Shown piece by piece: positions 9,621-18,934 of a stretch of 64,000 bases of DNA (within the stretch, counting starts at the first letter, position 1; each line of letters starts with the position of its first letter). The notes under the pieces are model-generated. The model ran no database searches. It was not told where the DNA came from and saw only the letters and a program-made list of their open reading frames with translations. The stretch lies in the NCBI RefSeq assembly GCF_014636635.1, contig NZ_BMEO01000001.1:372001-436000 (forward strand), in the 5' to 3' direction. This stretch comes from Marinicella pacifica. Lineage in GTDB: Bacteria > Pseudomonadota > Gammaproteobacteria > Xanthomonadales > Marinicellaceae. Made by a program: the position numbers and the translations under genes.

Positions 9621-11675
9621 TTGGCCTCAGAAAAATCCATCAATCTATTGATTGTTCATCCTTCAGAAGAAGAAGCTGAACGCATTTTATCTTTGTTACG
9701 CAACTATCAAATTGCGGTGCGTCCTACCCGCTGTATCGACGAAGAAAGCTTACTGGGTATTTTGGAGCGTAAACAAATTGATATGGTGTTGTGCCAACAG
9801 ATACAGCAACAATTACCCACCCAAACGGTGATTGATCACATCAAACGCATGGGTCAGGATTTACCGGTCATCGCCCTGATTGATGATTTTGACATCGACC
9901 AAATCAGTGATGCCATTGATGCCGGTGCCAATTCCTACTGTTCTCCCAAATTACCTGAACATATGCGCCATGTGATTCTGCGCGACATGAAAAATTTACA
10001 CCAGCGGCGCGAAAATATTCGCCTGACTCAGGAATTGAGGCAAACGGAAAAACGTGTCAACAGCTTGCTGGATTCTTCTAAACAGGCCATTGCCTACATC
10101 CATGACGGCATGCACGCTTACACCAATCAGTCTTACCAGGAACTGTTTAAATATGATGATTTTGAGGAGCTGGAAGTCACACCGTTTTTAAACATGATTG
10201 CCAAAGAGGATGTCGCCAAAGCCAAAAAAGTACTGCGGGATATCAATAAGAACATCCTGCCCGATGAGCAACTCAGCTTTGAGATGATTACCGCACAGGG
10301 GGATAAATTTGACGGCCTCATTGATGTCTCAAAAGCCACTTTAAATGGTGAACAATGTGCTCAATTTATCATTAATTTACCGGCAGTGGATCCGGAAGTT
10401 GAGAAAGAACTTTTTGAAATAAAAAACAAGGATTTGCTGACCAAATTCTATAACCGCAGTTATTTCCATGAATTGCTTAGCGATGACATTGATCAGGCCC
10501 GCAGTCAGCCCGGCGACTGTCTGCTGATGATTGGCGTTGATAACGAACATGAATTAGAAAAAAAACTGGGCATCGGTAACTTTGATTTATTTATCGCTAA
10601 TCTGGCTGAATATTTAGAGAGTAAATTTGGTGATGACACCACCTATTGTCGTTACAGCGATGCTTTGTTCATTTTAAAAGTGAACACCAGTATCGAAAAA
10701 GCGGAAAAGGCGGCTGAAAAAATTTCACACTTAATCACTGAGCAGATTTTTGATGCCGGTGACACCTCAACCAACTGCACGGTCAGCATTGCGGTCACAC
10801 AACTCACCCAGCAGAGCCAGTCAGTAAATAATGTCATAAAAACATTAACTGATTTATTGGAAAACACCCTCAAAAAAGGCGGCAATCAGGTGGCTGTGTT
10901 TGACCCGGCTGAAGAAGAAAAACAAGCCCGTGCCGCCTCACAAGCCTGGATCGACCGCATCACCGGCGGGCTTGAGAATGACCGCTTTGTGCTTCATTAT
11001 CAACCGGTTGTTAATATCGACGGCGATGACAGCCAATCCTATGAATGTCTGGTGCGCTTAAAATCGGATGATGATCAGCTCATTTATCCGCAGCAGTTTA
11101 TTCCGGTGGCAATCAAATACGGTTTTATCAACGACATTGACCGCCGGGTTTTGAGTAAAGCCATTGAAGCCATTAAACAAGCCGATTTCGATGTCACCTT
11201 ATTCATCAAAGTGTCTTCTGAGTCGCTCAGTGATTCAGCTTTCCCCGGCTGGCTCGCTGAACAATTAAAACAAGCGGGTGTTTCGGGACAAAAGCTGGCC
11301 CTGGAAATTAAAGAAAGCGAACTGGTTACCCATGCAACCAAAATGAAGCCCATCATTAAGGCAGTGAAAGCCCTGAATTGCAAAATTGTTGTGGAAAAAT
11401 TCGGTTCCGGCTTAAATTCTTTCAGTATTTTAAAACATTTCCCGGTGGATTTATTAAAAATCGACTCAGCCTTTATGACGGATCTGGTGGACAATCAGGA
11501 CACCCAGGAAAAGGTCAAAACCATTGTTCAAAAAGCCCACAATCAGGGTAAACAAGTGATTTGTGAATTCATTGAAGATGCCAACACCATGAGCATTATG
11601 TGGAAAATGTCGGTGAACTATATTCAGGGTAATTTTATTGGAGAGCCCACCGAATCCATGGAGCCCGTTGAATAA
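9621..11675 (+). CDS. FimX-like REC-PAS-GGDEF-EAL protein with degenerate catalytic motifs
   Basis: A 684-residue protein in the order receiver-like (about 1-130), PAS-like (about 145-255), GGDEF (about 275-430) and EAL (about 450-675). The start is a TTG with AGGAG seven nt upstream. GGDEF is reduced to YSDAL; EAL is ECL; the DDFG loop is EKFG; and the late catalytic Glu region reads CEFIED. Both cyclase and phosphodiesterase activity are therefore unlikely. Length, domain order and decay pattern match FimX of Pseudomonas and Xanthomonas, a c-di-GMP receptor needed for type IV pilus assembly. The Chp pilus cluster 7 kb away supports this. A TATAAT at 9572-9577 is a possible -10 box. Confidence 0.75.
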   Translation: MASEKSINLLIVHPSEEEAERILSLLRNYQIAVRPTRCIDEESLLGILERKQIDMVLCQQIQQQLPTQTVIDHIKRMGQDLPVIALIDDFDIDQISDAIDAGANSYCSPKLPEHMRHVILRDMKNLHQRRENIRLTQELRQTEKRVNSLLDSSKQAIAYIHDGMHAYTNQSYQELFKYDDFEELEVTPFLNMIAKEDVAKAKKVLRDINKNILPDEQLSFEMITAQGDKFDGLIDVSKATLNGEQCAQFIINLPAVDPEVEKELFEIKNKDLLTKFYNRSYFHELLSDDIDQARSQPGDCLLMIGVDNEHELEKKLGIGNFDLFIANLAEYLESKFGDDTTYCRYSDALFILKVNTSIEKAEKAAEKISHLITEQIFDAGDTSTNCTVSIAVTQLTQQSQSVNNVIKTLTDLLENTLKKGGNQVAVFDPAEEEKQARAASQAWIDRITGGLENDRFVLHYQPVVNIDGDDSQSYECLVRLKSDDDQLIYPQQFIPVAIKYGFINDIDRRVLSKAIEAIKQADFDVTLFIKVSSESLSDSAFPGWLAEQLKQAGVSGQKLALEIKESELVTHATKMKPIIKAVKALNCKIVVEKFGSGLNSFSILKHFPVDLLKIDSAFMTDLVDNQDTQEKVKTIVQKAHNQGKQVICEFIEDANTMSIMWKMSVNYIQGNFIGEPTESMEPVE

Positions 11676-12561
11676 CGCAAGCCCGATTTATCGCGGCCGT
11701 TTCGCGCCCTCACCCACCGGCGATTTGCATTTTGGCTCTCTGGTGGCGGCACTGGTCAGTTATTGTGAAGCCCGCAGTCACAATGGACAGTGGCATCTGC
11801 GGATTGAAGATGTGGACAGTACCCGCACCGTTGACGGTGCCGATCAACGTATTTTTGATACGCTAAAAGCCTATCAGTTGCAGTGGGATGGTCCTGTTAT
11901 CTACCAAACGAATGAACGGCAACAACAAATTTACCGGGAAGCCTTAACTTACCTCAACAATTCAGGCCTCATCTATCGCTGTCGCTGCACCCGCAAACAA
12001 CTGTCGGGCTATTCAACTTACCCCGGCAATTGCCGCTTCCAAACAATCGACAAAGCCCAACCACATTCCATCCGTTTAAGGGTTGACGATGAAGTCATAA
12101 CCTTTCATGACACCTATCAGGGCCGGCAACAACAGAATCTTTATCAACAATGCGGAGATTTTAATATTGTCCGTAAAGACGGCCTGTTTTGCTATCAACT
12201 GGCGGTGGTTCTCGATGACCATGCGGCGGGTATCAACCATGTGGTGCGAGGTATCGATATTCTCGATTCCACCGCCCGACAAATTTATTTACACCAAAAA
12301 CTGGGCTTAAAGCCACCAAACTACGCCCACTTTCCGATTATGGTTAATGCGCAAGGCCATAAACTCAGCAAACAAAATCACGCCAGCGCAGTGGGATGTG
12401 AAGACCCGGTCAAAGTTACTCGCCTGGCATTGCAATTATTAAATCAGGTGGTAACCAATCAACCCATGAACCAACAGCAACTGATTCAATGGGCTGTTGA
12501 TCACTGGCAACCGGACAGATTCAAGAATCAAACCCGTATAACTTACGGCGACACGCCCTGA
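11668..12561 (+). CDS. gluQ: Glutamyl-Q tRNA(Asp) synthetase
   Basis: About 297 residues: a class I synthetase core without anticodon-binding domain, which glutamylates the queuosine base of tRNA(Asp). The HIGH-equivalent is in RFAPSPTGDLHFGS, the KMSKS-equivalent is KLSKQNH, and the zinc-site cysteines lie in YRCRCTRKQL and YPGNC. I placed the start at the TTG at 11668, four nt after GGAG, because family members begin only a few residues before the YRGRF strand; an upstream in-frame TTG at 11638 is the alternative. The start overlaps the end of the FimX-like gene, suggesting coupling. Its 3' end overlaps the convergent PPIase gene by 19 bp. Confidence 0.92.
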   Translation: MNNASPIYRGRFAPSPTGDLHFGSLVAALVSYCEARSHNGQWHLRIEDVDSTRTVDGADQRIFDTLKAYQLQWDGPVIYQTNERQQQIYREALTYLNNSGLIYRCRCTRKQLSGYSTYPGNCRFQTIDKAQPHSIRLRVDDEVITFHDTYQGRQQQNLYQQCGDFNIVRKDGLFCYQLAVVLDDHAAGINHVVRGIDILDSTARQIYLHQKLGLKPPNYAHFPIMVNAQGHKLSKQNHASAVGCEDPVKVTRLALQLLNQVVTNQPMNQQQLIQWAVDHWQPDRFKNQTRITYGDTP

Positions 12562-13568
12562 TTGGCTTCGGCAGCTAACTTCTGGCACAAGGCCACATTG
12601 GCATTGGATTGGCGGTTTAATGCAATACTCCCGGACAAGGCCGGCTCAGTGATTTCATAAGTCAGTAAGGCGCGATCACAAGCGCTGAATTCAATACTGA
12701 CCGAACCGAATAAACTGTTGGAAACCGGCTCGCCGCTGTCAAAAGCACCCCCTTCGGAGAGAATAATGATTCCTTCCATACGGTTGTCCGTGTATTGACC
12801 CTCCATGGTAAACCAGCGGTGGCCGTCAGCACCAAATTCACTTTTCTGAACCACTTCCGGTGGCAGTAAATCATAAGTAAACCAGGCTGAAATCAGTAAA
12901 TTATTCGCCGGCAGCACTTCTAAATAAACCCCCTGACCATTGGTGTCAGGATTAAACCAGGCGCCGGATAGTCCGGCATTAATTTGAAACTTATCGGACA
13001 AAATAAACGCTCGATTGATATAAACATAATCCCCCAATCCAGGTGAATTGATGTGGTTATAATTGTATAAAGGCCGAGATCGGTAATTGATCAGTGATGC
13101 AATATTATCCACCACATCAAATCCCGCCACCACCTCACCAAAAACCGTGAAACCGCCGTTAGTATTATCAAGATTTTCAGAATTGTCTTTCAAATTGATA
13201 AAGTAGTTATTGGTTGCACTGTTTGGCTGATCATTGAGCTTTGCCATGGCAACGGTGTATTGGGTGTTGGACACTTTAAATTCGTTCATCACCGGCGGAT
13301 CGGCGGGAATATTTTGCAAGCTGTTGCCGTCAGAATAATACTGCCCACCCTGCAGCACAAAACCATAGGCCAAACGGTGAAAAATGGAGTTATCGTAATC
13401 TCCGTCATTCACATAATTGAGAAAATTCGCGACCGTTTTGGGCGCATCCTGTTCTAACATTTTAATATCAATATTGCCAAGTGTTGTTTCAAAACGGACA
13501 GTGGTTGCGTTCACCGAAACGGTAAAAACAACACAAATTGCTAACAGCATTAGATTTAATTTTTTCAT
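12543..13568 (-). CDS. Exported cyclophilin-type PPIase with extra C-terminal domain
   Basis: A 341-residue protein with a signal peptide (MKKLNLMLLAICVVFTVSVNA). Residues about 22-190 form a cyclophilin domain: TTLGNIDIKMLEQDAPKTV, NFLNYV, the catalytic region SIFHRLAYGFVLQGGQ, NSATNNYFINL and FTVFGEVV. From about residue 200 a second domain of some 120 residues begins GAWFNPDTNGQGVYLEVLP and contains SAWFTYD; I have seen this G-x-W-x-x-P-x-x-x-G-Q-G pattern appended to secreted proteins of related bacteria, without a known function. It probably helps proline isomerisation in the periplasm. The start ATG overlaps the stop of the 5'-nucleotidase gene, at the end of the gsp-nadK operon. Confidence 0.88.
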   Translation of the reverse strand: MKKLNLMLLAICVVFTVSVNATTVRFETTLGNIDIKMLEQDAPKTVANFLNYVNDGDYDNSIFHRLAYGFVLQGGQYYSDGNSLQNIPADPPVMNEFKVSNTQYTVAMAKLNDQPNSATNNYFINLKDNSENLDNTNGGFTVFGEVVAGFDVVDNIASLINYRSRPLYNYNHINSPGLGDYVYINRAFILSDKFQINAGLSGAWFNPDTNGQGVYLEVLPANNLLISAWFTYDLLPPEVVQKSEFGADGHRWFTMEGQYTDNRMEGIIILSEGGAFDSGEPVSNSLFGSVSIEFSACDRALLTYEITEPALSGSIALNRQSNANVALCQKLAAEANQGVSP

Positions 13569-14467
13569 GATTCTTTTTTAATTATGGGTTGATGGTTGGT
13601 GATACCGTAAGGTACATGGCCTGTGGCGGTGTGTTCAGAGGCCGTTTTAACATAAGTCAGCTGATCCTCAAAGAAAATATCGGCCCGAAATGATTTTAAA
13701 AAATCAGATTTGTCCTGACCGCCCAGGAATAAGGCCTCATCAATGCGAATACCCCAGCTGCGTAAAGTCAGTATAACGCGCTTATGAGATGGGGCTGAAC
13801 GCGCTGTGACCAGGGCGGTGCGAATCGGGGACTCTCCGGGTGCAAACAGGGTTTGCAAATCGTGTAATTTTTTTAAAAACCGCTCAAAAGGCCCCGGCGT
13901 CAATGGCTGGTTACGCAAATTATGTTCATTCTCCCGAAACGCCTCCAGACCACCGGATTGGTAAATTTGTTCAGACTCATCGGAAAAAATCACCGCATCC
14001 CCGTCAAAAGCGATACGAACTTGCGAATCTTGGGACTTAATCGACTTTCGGGTCATTAAATGGGCGGCGGCGTGACCGGCTTTAATGGCACCAACCACAT
14101 CGGAATTATGTGCAGATAAAAACAGCTCAACACCCAAAGCCGGTAAGTAATCATAGGGCGAACCGCCATTGGAAAAAACCGCCCGGGAAATATTCAGACC
14201 ATGGTGTTCGATGGAATTAAAAATGCGCAGACCGGTGTCACCGTTATTTCTTGAGACCAGCACCACCTCCACCAGGTCTCCGCCGTTTTCCGGGTGTTTG
14301 ATGTTGAGCAGTTTTTGCACCAGCATAAAAGCCACACCGGGTTCTAAAGGCTCGTCTTCACGGGCCAGCTGATAATCGCGATAAGCCGATAAACCTTCTG
14401 TTAAAAAGATTTTATGGGCCTCATCAAGATCAAATAAGGTTCGCGATGAAATCGCCAGGGTTAACAT
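13565..14467 (-). CDS. 5'-nucleotidase, cN-I-type family
   Basis: A 300-residue cytoplasmic protein whose N-terminus (LAISSRTLFDLDEAHKIF) and internal phrases (VVLVSRNNGDTGLRIFNSI, AVFSNGGSPYDYL, VRIAFDGDAVIFSDESE) match the bacterial 5'-nucleotidase family PF06189, related to eukaryotic cytosolic nucleotidase IA. The DGD in IAFDGDAV is the HAD-like aspartate motif. It would dephosphorylate nucleoside monophosphates. It lies 3 bp from the NAD kinase gene and overlaps the PPIase start, so the three are cotranscribed; a shared role in nucleotide turnover with the kinase is possible but unproven. Confidence 0.85.
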   Translation of the reverse strand: MLTLAISSRTLFDLDEAHKIFLTEGLSAYRDYQLAREDEPLEPGVAFMLVQKLLNIKHPENGGDLVEVVLVSRNNGDTGLRIFNSIEHHGLNISRAVFSNGGSPYDYLPALGVELFLSAHNSDVVGAIKAGHAAAHLMTRKSIKSQDSQVRIAFDGDAVIFSDESEQIYQSGGLEAFRENEHNLRNQPLTPGPFERFLKKLHDLQTLFAPGESPIRTALVTARSAPSHKRVILTLRSWGIRIDEALFLGGQDKSDFLKSFRADIFFEDQLTYVKTASEHTATGHVPYGITNHQPIIKKES

Positions 14468-14470
14468 GAT

Positions 14471-15226
14471 TCAGGCAAATTGTTCATTAATAATGCGGTC
14501 TTCCAGATTATGGTGTACGTCAAATAGCATTTCAATTTCAATCTCGCGTTCTTCGGTGATAGTGACCTGTTTCACATCACGCACTTCAAAATTATCAGCG
14601 GTCGCTGCCACCGGCCTTTTGTGGTGGTTTTTAACACGAAAACAAACCTCCGCATGGCTCGGAATAATCGCACCACGCCAGCGTCGGGGCCTGAATGGAC
14701 TGATGGGTGTCACCGCCAGAACTTGTGTTCCAAGCGGTATCACCGGTCCGTGCGCAGATAAATTATAAGCGGTGCTGCCGGCCGGTGTGGCCACCATCAC
14801 CCCATCGCCCACCAGATTCTCAATCTTGGTCTGGCCATTGATTTGTACTTCAATATGGGCCGATTGCTTGGTTTGTCGTAATAAGGACACTTCGTTGATG
14901 GCCAATGATTTAAAGGTTTCCCCGTTAATTTTTTCAGCGGTCATCGACAGCGGGTGTAAAATGGTTTTCTGGGCTTGCTGCAGGCGTTCAACCAGATGGT
15001 CCGAACGGTAATCATTCATTAAAAAACCCACCGTCCCCCGGCGCAAACCAAACAAAGGTGTTTTTTGGTACATGAACTGGTGCAGACTGTGCAACATAAA
15101 ACCATCACCACCCAACACCACAATCACTTCTGCTTGTTGTGGATCACACTGCCCATAGCGTTCAACCAATTTCTTGAGTGATTTTTGGGCGTTGTCTGAC
15201 TGGCTGGCAACAAAAGCTATTTTCAT
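14471..15226 (-). CDS. nadK: NAD kinase
   Basis: A 251-residue ATP-NAD kinase. The conserved GGDG is in IVVLGGDGFMLHSLH, the NE motif in SLAINEVSLLR, and the glycine-rich loop in GDGVMVATPAGSTAYNLSAHGP. It is shorter than the enterobacterial enzyme (about 290) and resembles the short type found in xanthomonads and alphaproteobacteria. It makes NADP from NAD. The gene starts 4 bp after the gspK stop, so in this genome NADP synthesis is translated from the same message as the secretion pseudopilins. Confidence 0.95.
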   Translation of the reverse strand: MKIAFVASQSDNAQKSLKKLVERYGQCDPQQAEVIVVLGGDGFMLHSLHQFMYQKTPLFGLRRGTVGFLMNDYRSDHLVERLQQAQKTILHPLSMTAEKINGETFKSLAINEVSLLRQTKQSAHIEVQINGQTKIENLVGDGVMVATPAGSTAYNLSAHGPVIPLGTQVLAVTPISPFRPRRWRGAIIPSHAEVCFRVKNHHKRPVAATADNFEVRDVKQVTITEEREIEIEMLFDVHHNLEDRIINEQFA

Positions 15227-15230
15227 GTCT

Positions 15231-16208
15231 TTAGTGTAGCAAATCTTTGGGTAGGAAAGGAATGGGTGAGCGCATTAAAACCTGAGTGGCACCACCTGTA
15301 CGTCTAAACAATAAGGCATACTGCTGATAGCGACGATCCTCGATGGCCACTTCGCTGCGCGCCTGCAGAAAGTTTGTCTGTACCCCAATCAGTTGAGATA
15401 TGACGGGTTTTACCTCTTCTCCGGTGCTGATATACGCCATGTCATCAAACGTAAAAAAATCTTCCAGGCGGCTAAAACTTGCCTGTCCCTGCTGATAAAT
15501 ACGTACCGCCAGTTCTTCACTAATCGCGGGATTAAGGGCTTTTATCATGACCGGCGGCAAGGTATTTATATTCATCAAGGTGGATCCTTGCTGCAAAGGT
15601 AAAACCGTGACATAAGGCGCAAGTTGATTAAACAAGGAATCATCTATGCCTGCAATGAGTCTGAGTTCATCGATGTGTCGAAAGCCGCTGTCGGCTGTCT
15701 GGTATGGCGGCCGCGCGGCCGCATAGACAAAATCTTCAGCACCACCGGGCCGTTGTTCCTGATCAGAGTCAATCCAGTCCATAATTTTATCTGCCAGTGA
15801 CAGATCTAAATTCAGGGCGTTCAATAAGCGCCTGAAATAAGCCGCATGTTCCGTTGAGTCCTGATGGTTTATCACCAGATTATTGAGGTTAAATAAGTGG
15901 TTCATGCCGGTTAACTCACCGGACAAAACCGCTTGTTCCACCACCAATCCCCGTATGCCCTGCTGCCAGCTTTCATTGTTGTCATCGTAAGCCGGATTGG
16001 ATTCGATGACATCTTTTTCAAGGATATCACCGGCCCACAGCAGCAATCCCTGACTGAGGTGTTGTGCCTGTAAATGCGCTTGCATGTTCATGGTTCTGGC
16101 CACTGCCAGTCGACTGCTGTACCAAATACCCACAGCCAGTGATATGGCGATGGCCATCATCACCAGCGCCATCATTAAAGCCATACCTTGCTGATAACGG
16201 TTTACCAT
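15231..16208 (-). CDS. gspK: Type II secretion minor pseudopilin GspK
   Basis: A 325-residue prepilin-like protein. The class III signal ends QQGMALMMALVMMAIAISLA, with glycine before the cleavage site and, as usual for GspK, no glutamate at position 5. The large periplasmic domain contains the SAM-like segment (MNHLFNLNNLV, DLSLADKIMDWIDSDQ) and the calcium-region acidic residues typical of GspK. It caps the pseudopilus tip with GspI and GspJ. It overlaps gspJ by 7 bp. It is the last pseudopilin in a G-H-I-J-K order; the remaining gsp genes are not in the window. Confidence 0.93.
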   Translation of the reverse strand: MVNRYQQGMALMMALVMMAIAISLAVGIWYSSRLAVARTMNMQAHLQAQHLSQGLLLWAGDILEKDVIESNPAYDDNNESWQQGIRGLVVEQAVLSGELTGMNHLFNLNNLVINHQDSTEHAAYFRRLLNALNLDLSLADKIMDWIDSDQEQRPGGAEDFVYAAARPPYQTADSGFRHIDELRLIAGIDDSLFNQLAPYVTVLPLQQGSTLMNINTLPPVMIKALNPAISEELAVRIYQQGQASFSRLEDFFTFDDMAYISTGEEVKPVISQLIGVQTNFLQARSEVAIEDRRYQQYALLFRRTGGATQVLMRSPIPFLPKDLLH

Positions 16209-16831
16209 ATTTGTTGCCAGGGTGTGATGTGCATCCGAATTTGGCGGTTATTTTCAAAGCGCAACGTGCAATGCACTGATTTTGGCAGGCTACTGACAGG
16301 CCCTTGTTCGGGTGGCCAGAATTCCTCGCGGCGGCCATTAAAATTCAGATATTGACATTGCATGTGCGACAACACCATCATAGGCCTTTCCTGCCACGCA
16401 GCAAATTGGGTGGCAGCAGCAGACCGCGTGGCCCGGTACCAGACACCGTCGCGCACAAACCATCGTACAGCGAGGACGGCAAGGGGTTTATTTTTGACCG
16501 AATTGATGAGACCATGTCTTGGCACTTCCTGCATGGGATTGAGTCGCTGTAATAGCAAAGATCGGCTGTCAGCCACAAAATCGGGTTGTTTTTTTTGCAG
16601 TCCTGGATTTGCAGAAGCCAGGGCCATTTTAATGTCCTGGTTAAATAAAGCCAGCGCGGTGTTTTCCTGATTGATGCGTTCCACCGTTTCAGCCAGGTGT
16701 TGATTCGAAGACGTCAAAGTAAAAAGGCTTGCATAGGCCATCACCGCAATGACTGACAACAAAGCCACAGCGATGAGCACTTCAAGTAAGGTCATACCCT
16801 GTTGATATTTAAGCTGGTTTAAATCACTCAT
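16202..16831 (-). CDS. gspJ: Type II secretion minor pseudopilin GspJ
   Basis: About 209 residues with a prepilin leader MSDLNQLKYQQG followed by MTLLEVLIAVALLSV, including the position-5 glutamate. The periplasmic part (ALFNQDIKMALASANPG, LRFENNRQIRMHITPW) fits GspJ. The frame is open five codons upstream from a GTG, but the ATG at 16831 overlaps gspI by 8 bp as the other junctions in this operon do, so it is preferred. It forms the tip complex with GspI and GspK. Confidence 0.92.
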   Translation of the reverse strand: MSDLNQLKYQQGMTLLEVLIAVALLSVIAVMAYASLFTLTSSNQHLAETVERINQENTALALFNQDIKMALASANPGLQKKQPDFVADSRSLLLQRLNPMQEVPRHGLINSVKNKPLAVLAVRWFVRDGVWYRATRSAAATQFAAWQERPMMVLSHMQCQYLNFNGRREEFWPPEQGPVSSLPKSVHCTLRFENNRQIRMHITPWQQIW

Positions 16832-17183
16832 GGCGTTTAAATCCACTTAAATTGGCCAGCACATAATCAAAATCCCTGCTCATGCCGACACGCACATCCA
16901 AACGTATGATTCTTGGGTTGTCGGTATTTGACACGTCCACGGACCAGTAATAGGTGTGATCCTGTCTTTGTTCACTGCCCTGTTCATCATTCACCTGAGC
17001 CCGTTGGTAAAACTGCATCATCATTTCATCAGCCAATTGCAGTGCCTGTTGCCTTTGCGCCATTTGGGCGGTTTGTTGATGGGCCAGGCCGGTGGCTTCA
17101 ACTAAAGCCACCAAAGCCACAGAGATAACCACCAGTGCCAACAGGACTTCTAACAATGTAAAGCCGCGCATCCCTTTACTCAT
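16824..17183 (-). CDS. gspI: Type II secretion minor pseudopilin GspI
   Basis: A 119-residue pseudopilin with a very short leader (MSKGMRG) and the N-terminal helix FTLLEVLLALVVISVALVA. The downstream segment with ADEMMMQFYQ and YYWSVDV is typical of GspI. It nucleates the pseudopilus tip. It overlaps gspH by 8 bp and gspJ by 8 bp. Confidence 0.92.
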   Translation of the reverse strand: MSKGMRGFTLLEVLLALVVISVALVALVEATGLAHQQTAQMAQRQQALQLADEMMMQFYQRAQVNDEQGSEQRQDHTYYWSVDVSNTDNPRIIRLDVRVGMSRDFDYVLANLSGFKRHE

Positions 17184-17679
17184 GCCAGTGACCGCTGATT
17201 TTGAAAGGGGATTGTGAAGTCAGTTCATAGGCAGACGCCGGTAATTGGGTCAACCATAATTTCAGCCGAAAAGGGTTAATACGACCATCGCTGTAACAAA
17301 CCAGATGCGGCAGAGCGGATAATTCAGTCTCTAACGGTTGGGTGTGTCCATCCAAACTCACTTCCCAGGATAGAGTGTCCACCGCTAAAACCACGCTCCA
17401 ACGAGGCAATTCCCGCCATCTAAAGTCTTCAAAAACAAAAACACCGGCTGTTTGTTGCGCAAACTCAATGCCGTAAGGACGGTTATTGAGCACCGATTGC
17501 TGACATAAATAAGTCAATAGCTGCTGCCATTGTTGGGCTTTGTTTTGCAATGTGCGCTCACCGGACTGACTGTTAACCAGCCCCACCCCCACTGTGGTCA
17601 TAATGCCAATAATGATGACAACCAACAACACTTCTATCAGTGTAAAACCCGATAATTTTTTGTGCTGATGTGTTACCAA
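17176..17679 (-). CDS. gspH: Type II secretion minor pseudopilin GspH
   Basis: A 167-residue pseudopilin. The leader MVTHQHKKLSG is followed by FTLIEVLLVVIIIGIMT. The C-terminal portion (NNRPYGIEFAQQT, FEDFRWRELP) fits GspH, which links the tip complex to the GspG shaft. Overlaps gspG by 7 bp. Confidence 0.9.
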   Translation of the reverse strand: MVTHQHKKLSGFTLIEVLLVVIIIGIMTTVGVGLVNSQSGERTLQNKAQQWQQLLTYLCQQSVLNNRPYGIEFAQQTAGVFVFEDFRWRELPRWSVVLAVDTLSWEVSLDGHTQPLETELSALPHLVCYSDGRINPFRLKLWLTQLPASAYELTSQSPFKISGHWHE

Positions 17680-18119
17680 TTGCCGATATCTTGGTTAAGA
17701 CCGTCTCCCCCGGGCTGACCATCGGCACCCAATGAATAAACATCCACATCACTGCGGTTTCCGGGGTTGAGGTATTGGTAAGGATTGCCCCATGGATCTT
17801 CGGGAAGTTGTTTCAGGTAACCGCCGGGTTTCCAGTTTTTAGCCTCCGGACGGCCGCTGGGCTTTTCCACCAGAGCCTGTAATCCCTGTGATGTGGATGG
17901 ATACTGGATGTTGTCTAATTTATACATGCTTAAGGCGGTTTCGATATTTTTAACATCTGCTTGCGCCCGCGCCTGGCGGGCTTTATCCGGTGCATCCAAA
18001 AACTGTGGCACCACCGCAACCGCCAAAATACTTAATATAACCACCACAATCAGCACTTCCATTAAAGTAAAACCCGATTGATGGGGTATCGGCTGTTGTA
18101 TTTTTCTTTGTTTCATCAT
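17673..18119 (-). CDS. gspG: Type II secretion major pseudopilin GspG
   Basis: A 148-residue major pseudopilin. The leader ends QSG before FTLMEVLIVVVILSILAVA. The mature protein shows the GspG signature: ALSMYKLDNIQYPSTSQGLQ, PWGNPYQYLNPG and the calcium-binding C-terminal SLGADGQPGGDGLNQDI. It forms the pseudopilus shaft. It is the first gene of the gspGHIJK-nadK-nucleotidase-PPIase operon and is divergent from rsmE across 71 bp. Confidence 0.95.
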   Translation of the reverse strand: MMKQRKIQQPIPHQSGFTLMEVLIVVVILSILAVAVVPQFLDAPDKARQARAQADVKNIETALSMYKLDNIQYPSTSQGLQALVEKPSGRPEAKNWKPGGYLKQLPEDPWGNPYQYLNPGNRSDVDVYSLGADGQPGGDGLNQDIGNW

Positions 18120-18190
18120 TTAATACCTGAACAAGACCCAACTGATTATAGGCAATTTTAAATTATCTACCAGAGTGAATCCTTATTTTT

Positions 18191-18928
18191 ATGAGAGTAT
18201 CGCGTATCTATTTACCCATTGACCACCATTCTCTGACGGATCATTGGGTGATTGAACAACCCAAAGCCCATTATATTCGGAATGTGCTGCGTCTCAAACC
18301 CGGTCACACTTTACAGTTTTTCACCGCCAGCGGACGACAATATAATGCGCTTATAGATTCGGTCAATAAACATGATGTGGTGATTAAAGACATTCAGCCA
18401 TGTCAGGAAACAGTGCCGCAAAGCCGCCTGGCCATTACCTTGATTCAAGGCATCAACGCCGGCGACCGAATGGATTATTCGGTACAAAAAGCCGCTGAAT
18501 TAGGTTGCGTTACCTTACAGCCTGTGTTGACTGAATTTTGTTCACAACGGATTGCAGCACATAAATATGAAAAAAAACAACAACACTGGCAAGGGGTGGC
18601 CATCAGTGCTTGTGAACAGTCAGGTCGTGCAGATTTGATGCAGGTATTGCCGATTAAGACCTTTATAGAGGTTTTGTCAGAGTACCCTTCGGGTGTTTAT
18701 TTAGAACCAACGGCCAGACACAGCATTCACAGTCTTCCCACAGCATTACAACACACCTGCGCGGTGTATATCGGCCCTGAAGGTGGTTTTTCACCCACTG
18801 AATTAGACCACATGGAAGAACAGGGTTTGTTTGGTGTTCAACTCGGGCAGCGGGTGTTACGGACAGAAACCATGGCACCGGTTGTGCTCAGTGCCATGCA
18901 CAGTTTATACGGCGATTTTAAGCCTTAA
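18191..18928 (+). CDS. rsmE: 16S rRNA m3U1498 methyltransferase RsmE
   Basis: A 245-residue SPOUT methyltransferase. The N-terminal PUA-like domain reads HYIRNVLRLKPGH; the SAM-binding knot is YIGPEGGFSPTELD and LGQRVLRTETM, diagnostic of RsmE, which methylates N3 of U1498 in 16S rRNA. It is divergent from gspG and ends 6 bp before the convergent chpC. Confidence 0.95.
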   Translation: MRVSRIYLPIDHHSLTDHWVIEQPKAHYIRNVLRLKPGHTLQFFTASGRQYNALIDSVNKHDVVIKDIQPCQETVPQSRLAITLIQGINAGDRMDYSVQKAAELGCVTLQPVLTEFCSQRIAAHKYEKKQQHWQGVAISACEQSGRADLMQVLPIKTFIEVLSEYPSGVYLEPTARHSIHSLPTALQHTCAVYIGPEGGFSPTELDHMEEQGLFGVQLGQRVLRTETMAPVVLSAMHSLYGDFKP

Positions 18929-18934
18929 CGGTAT

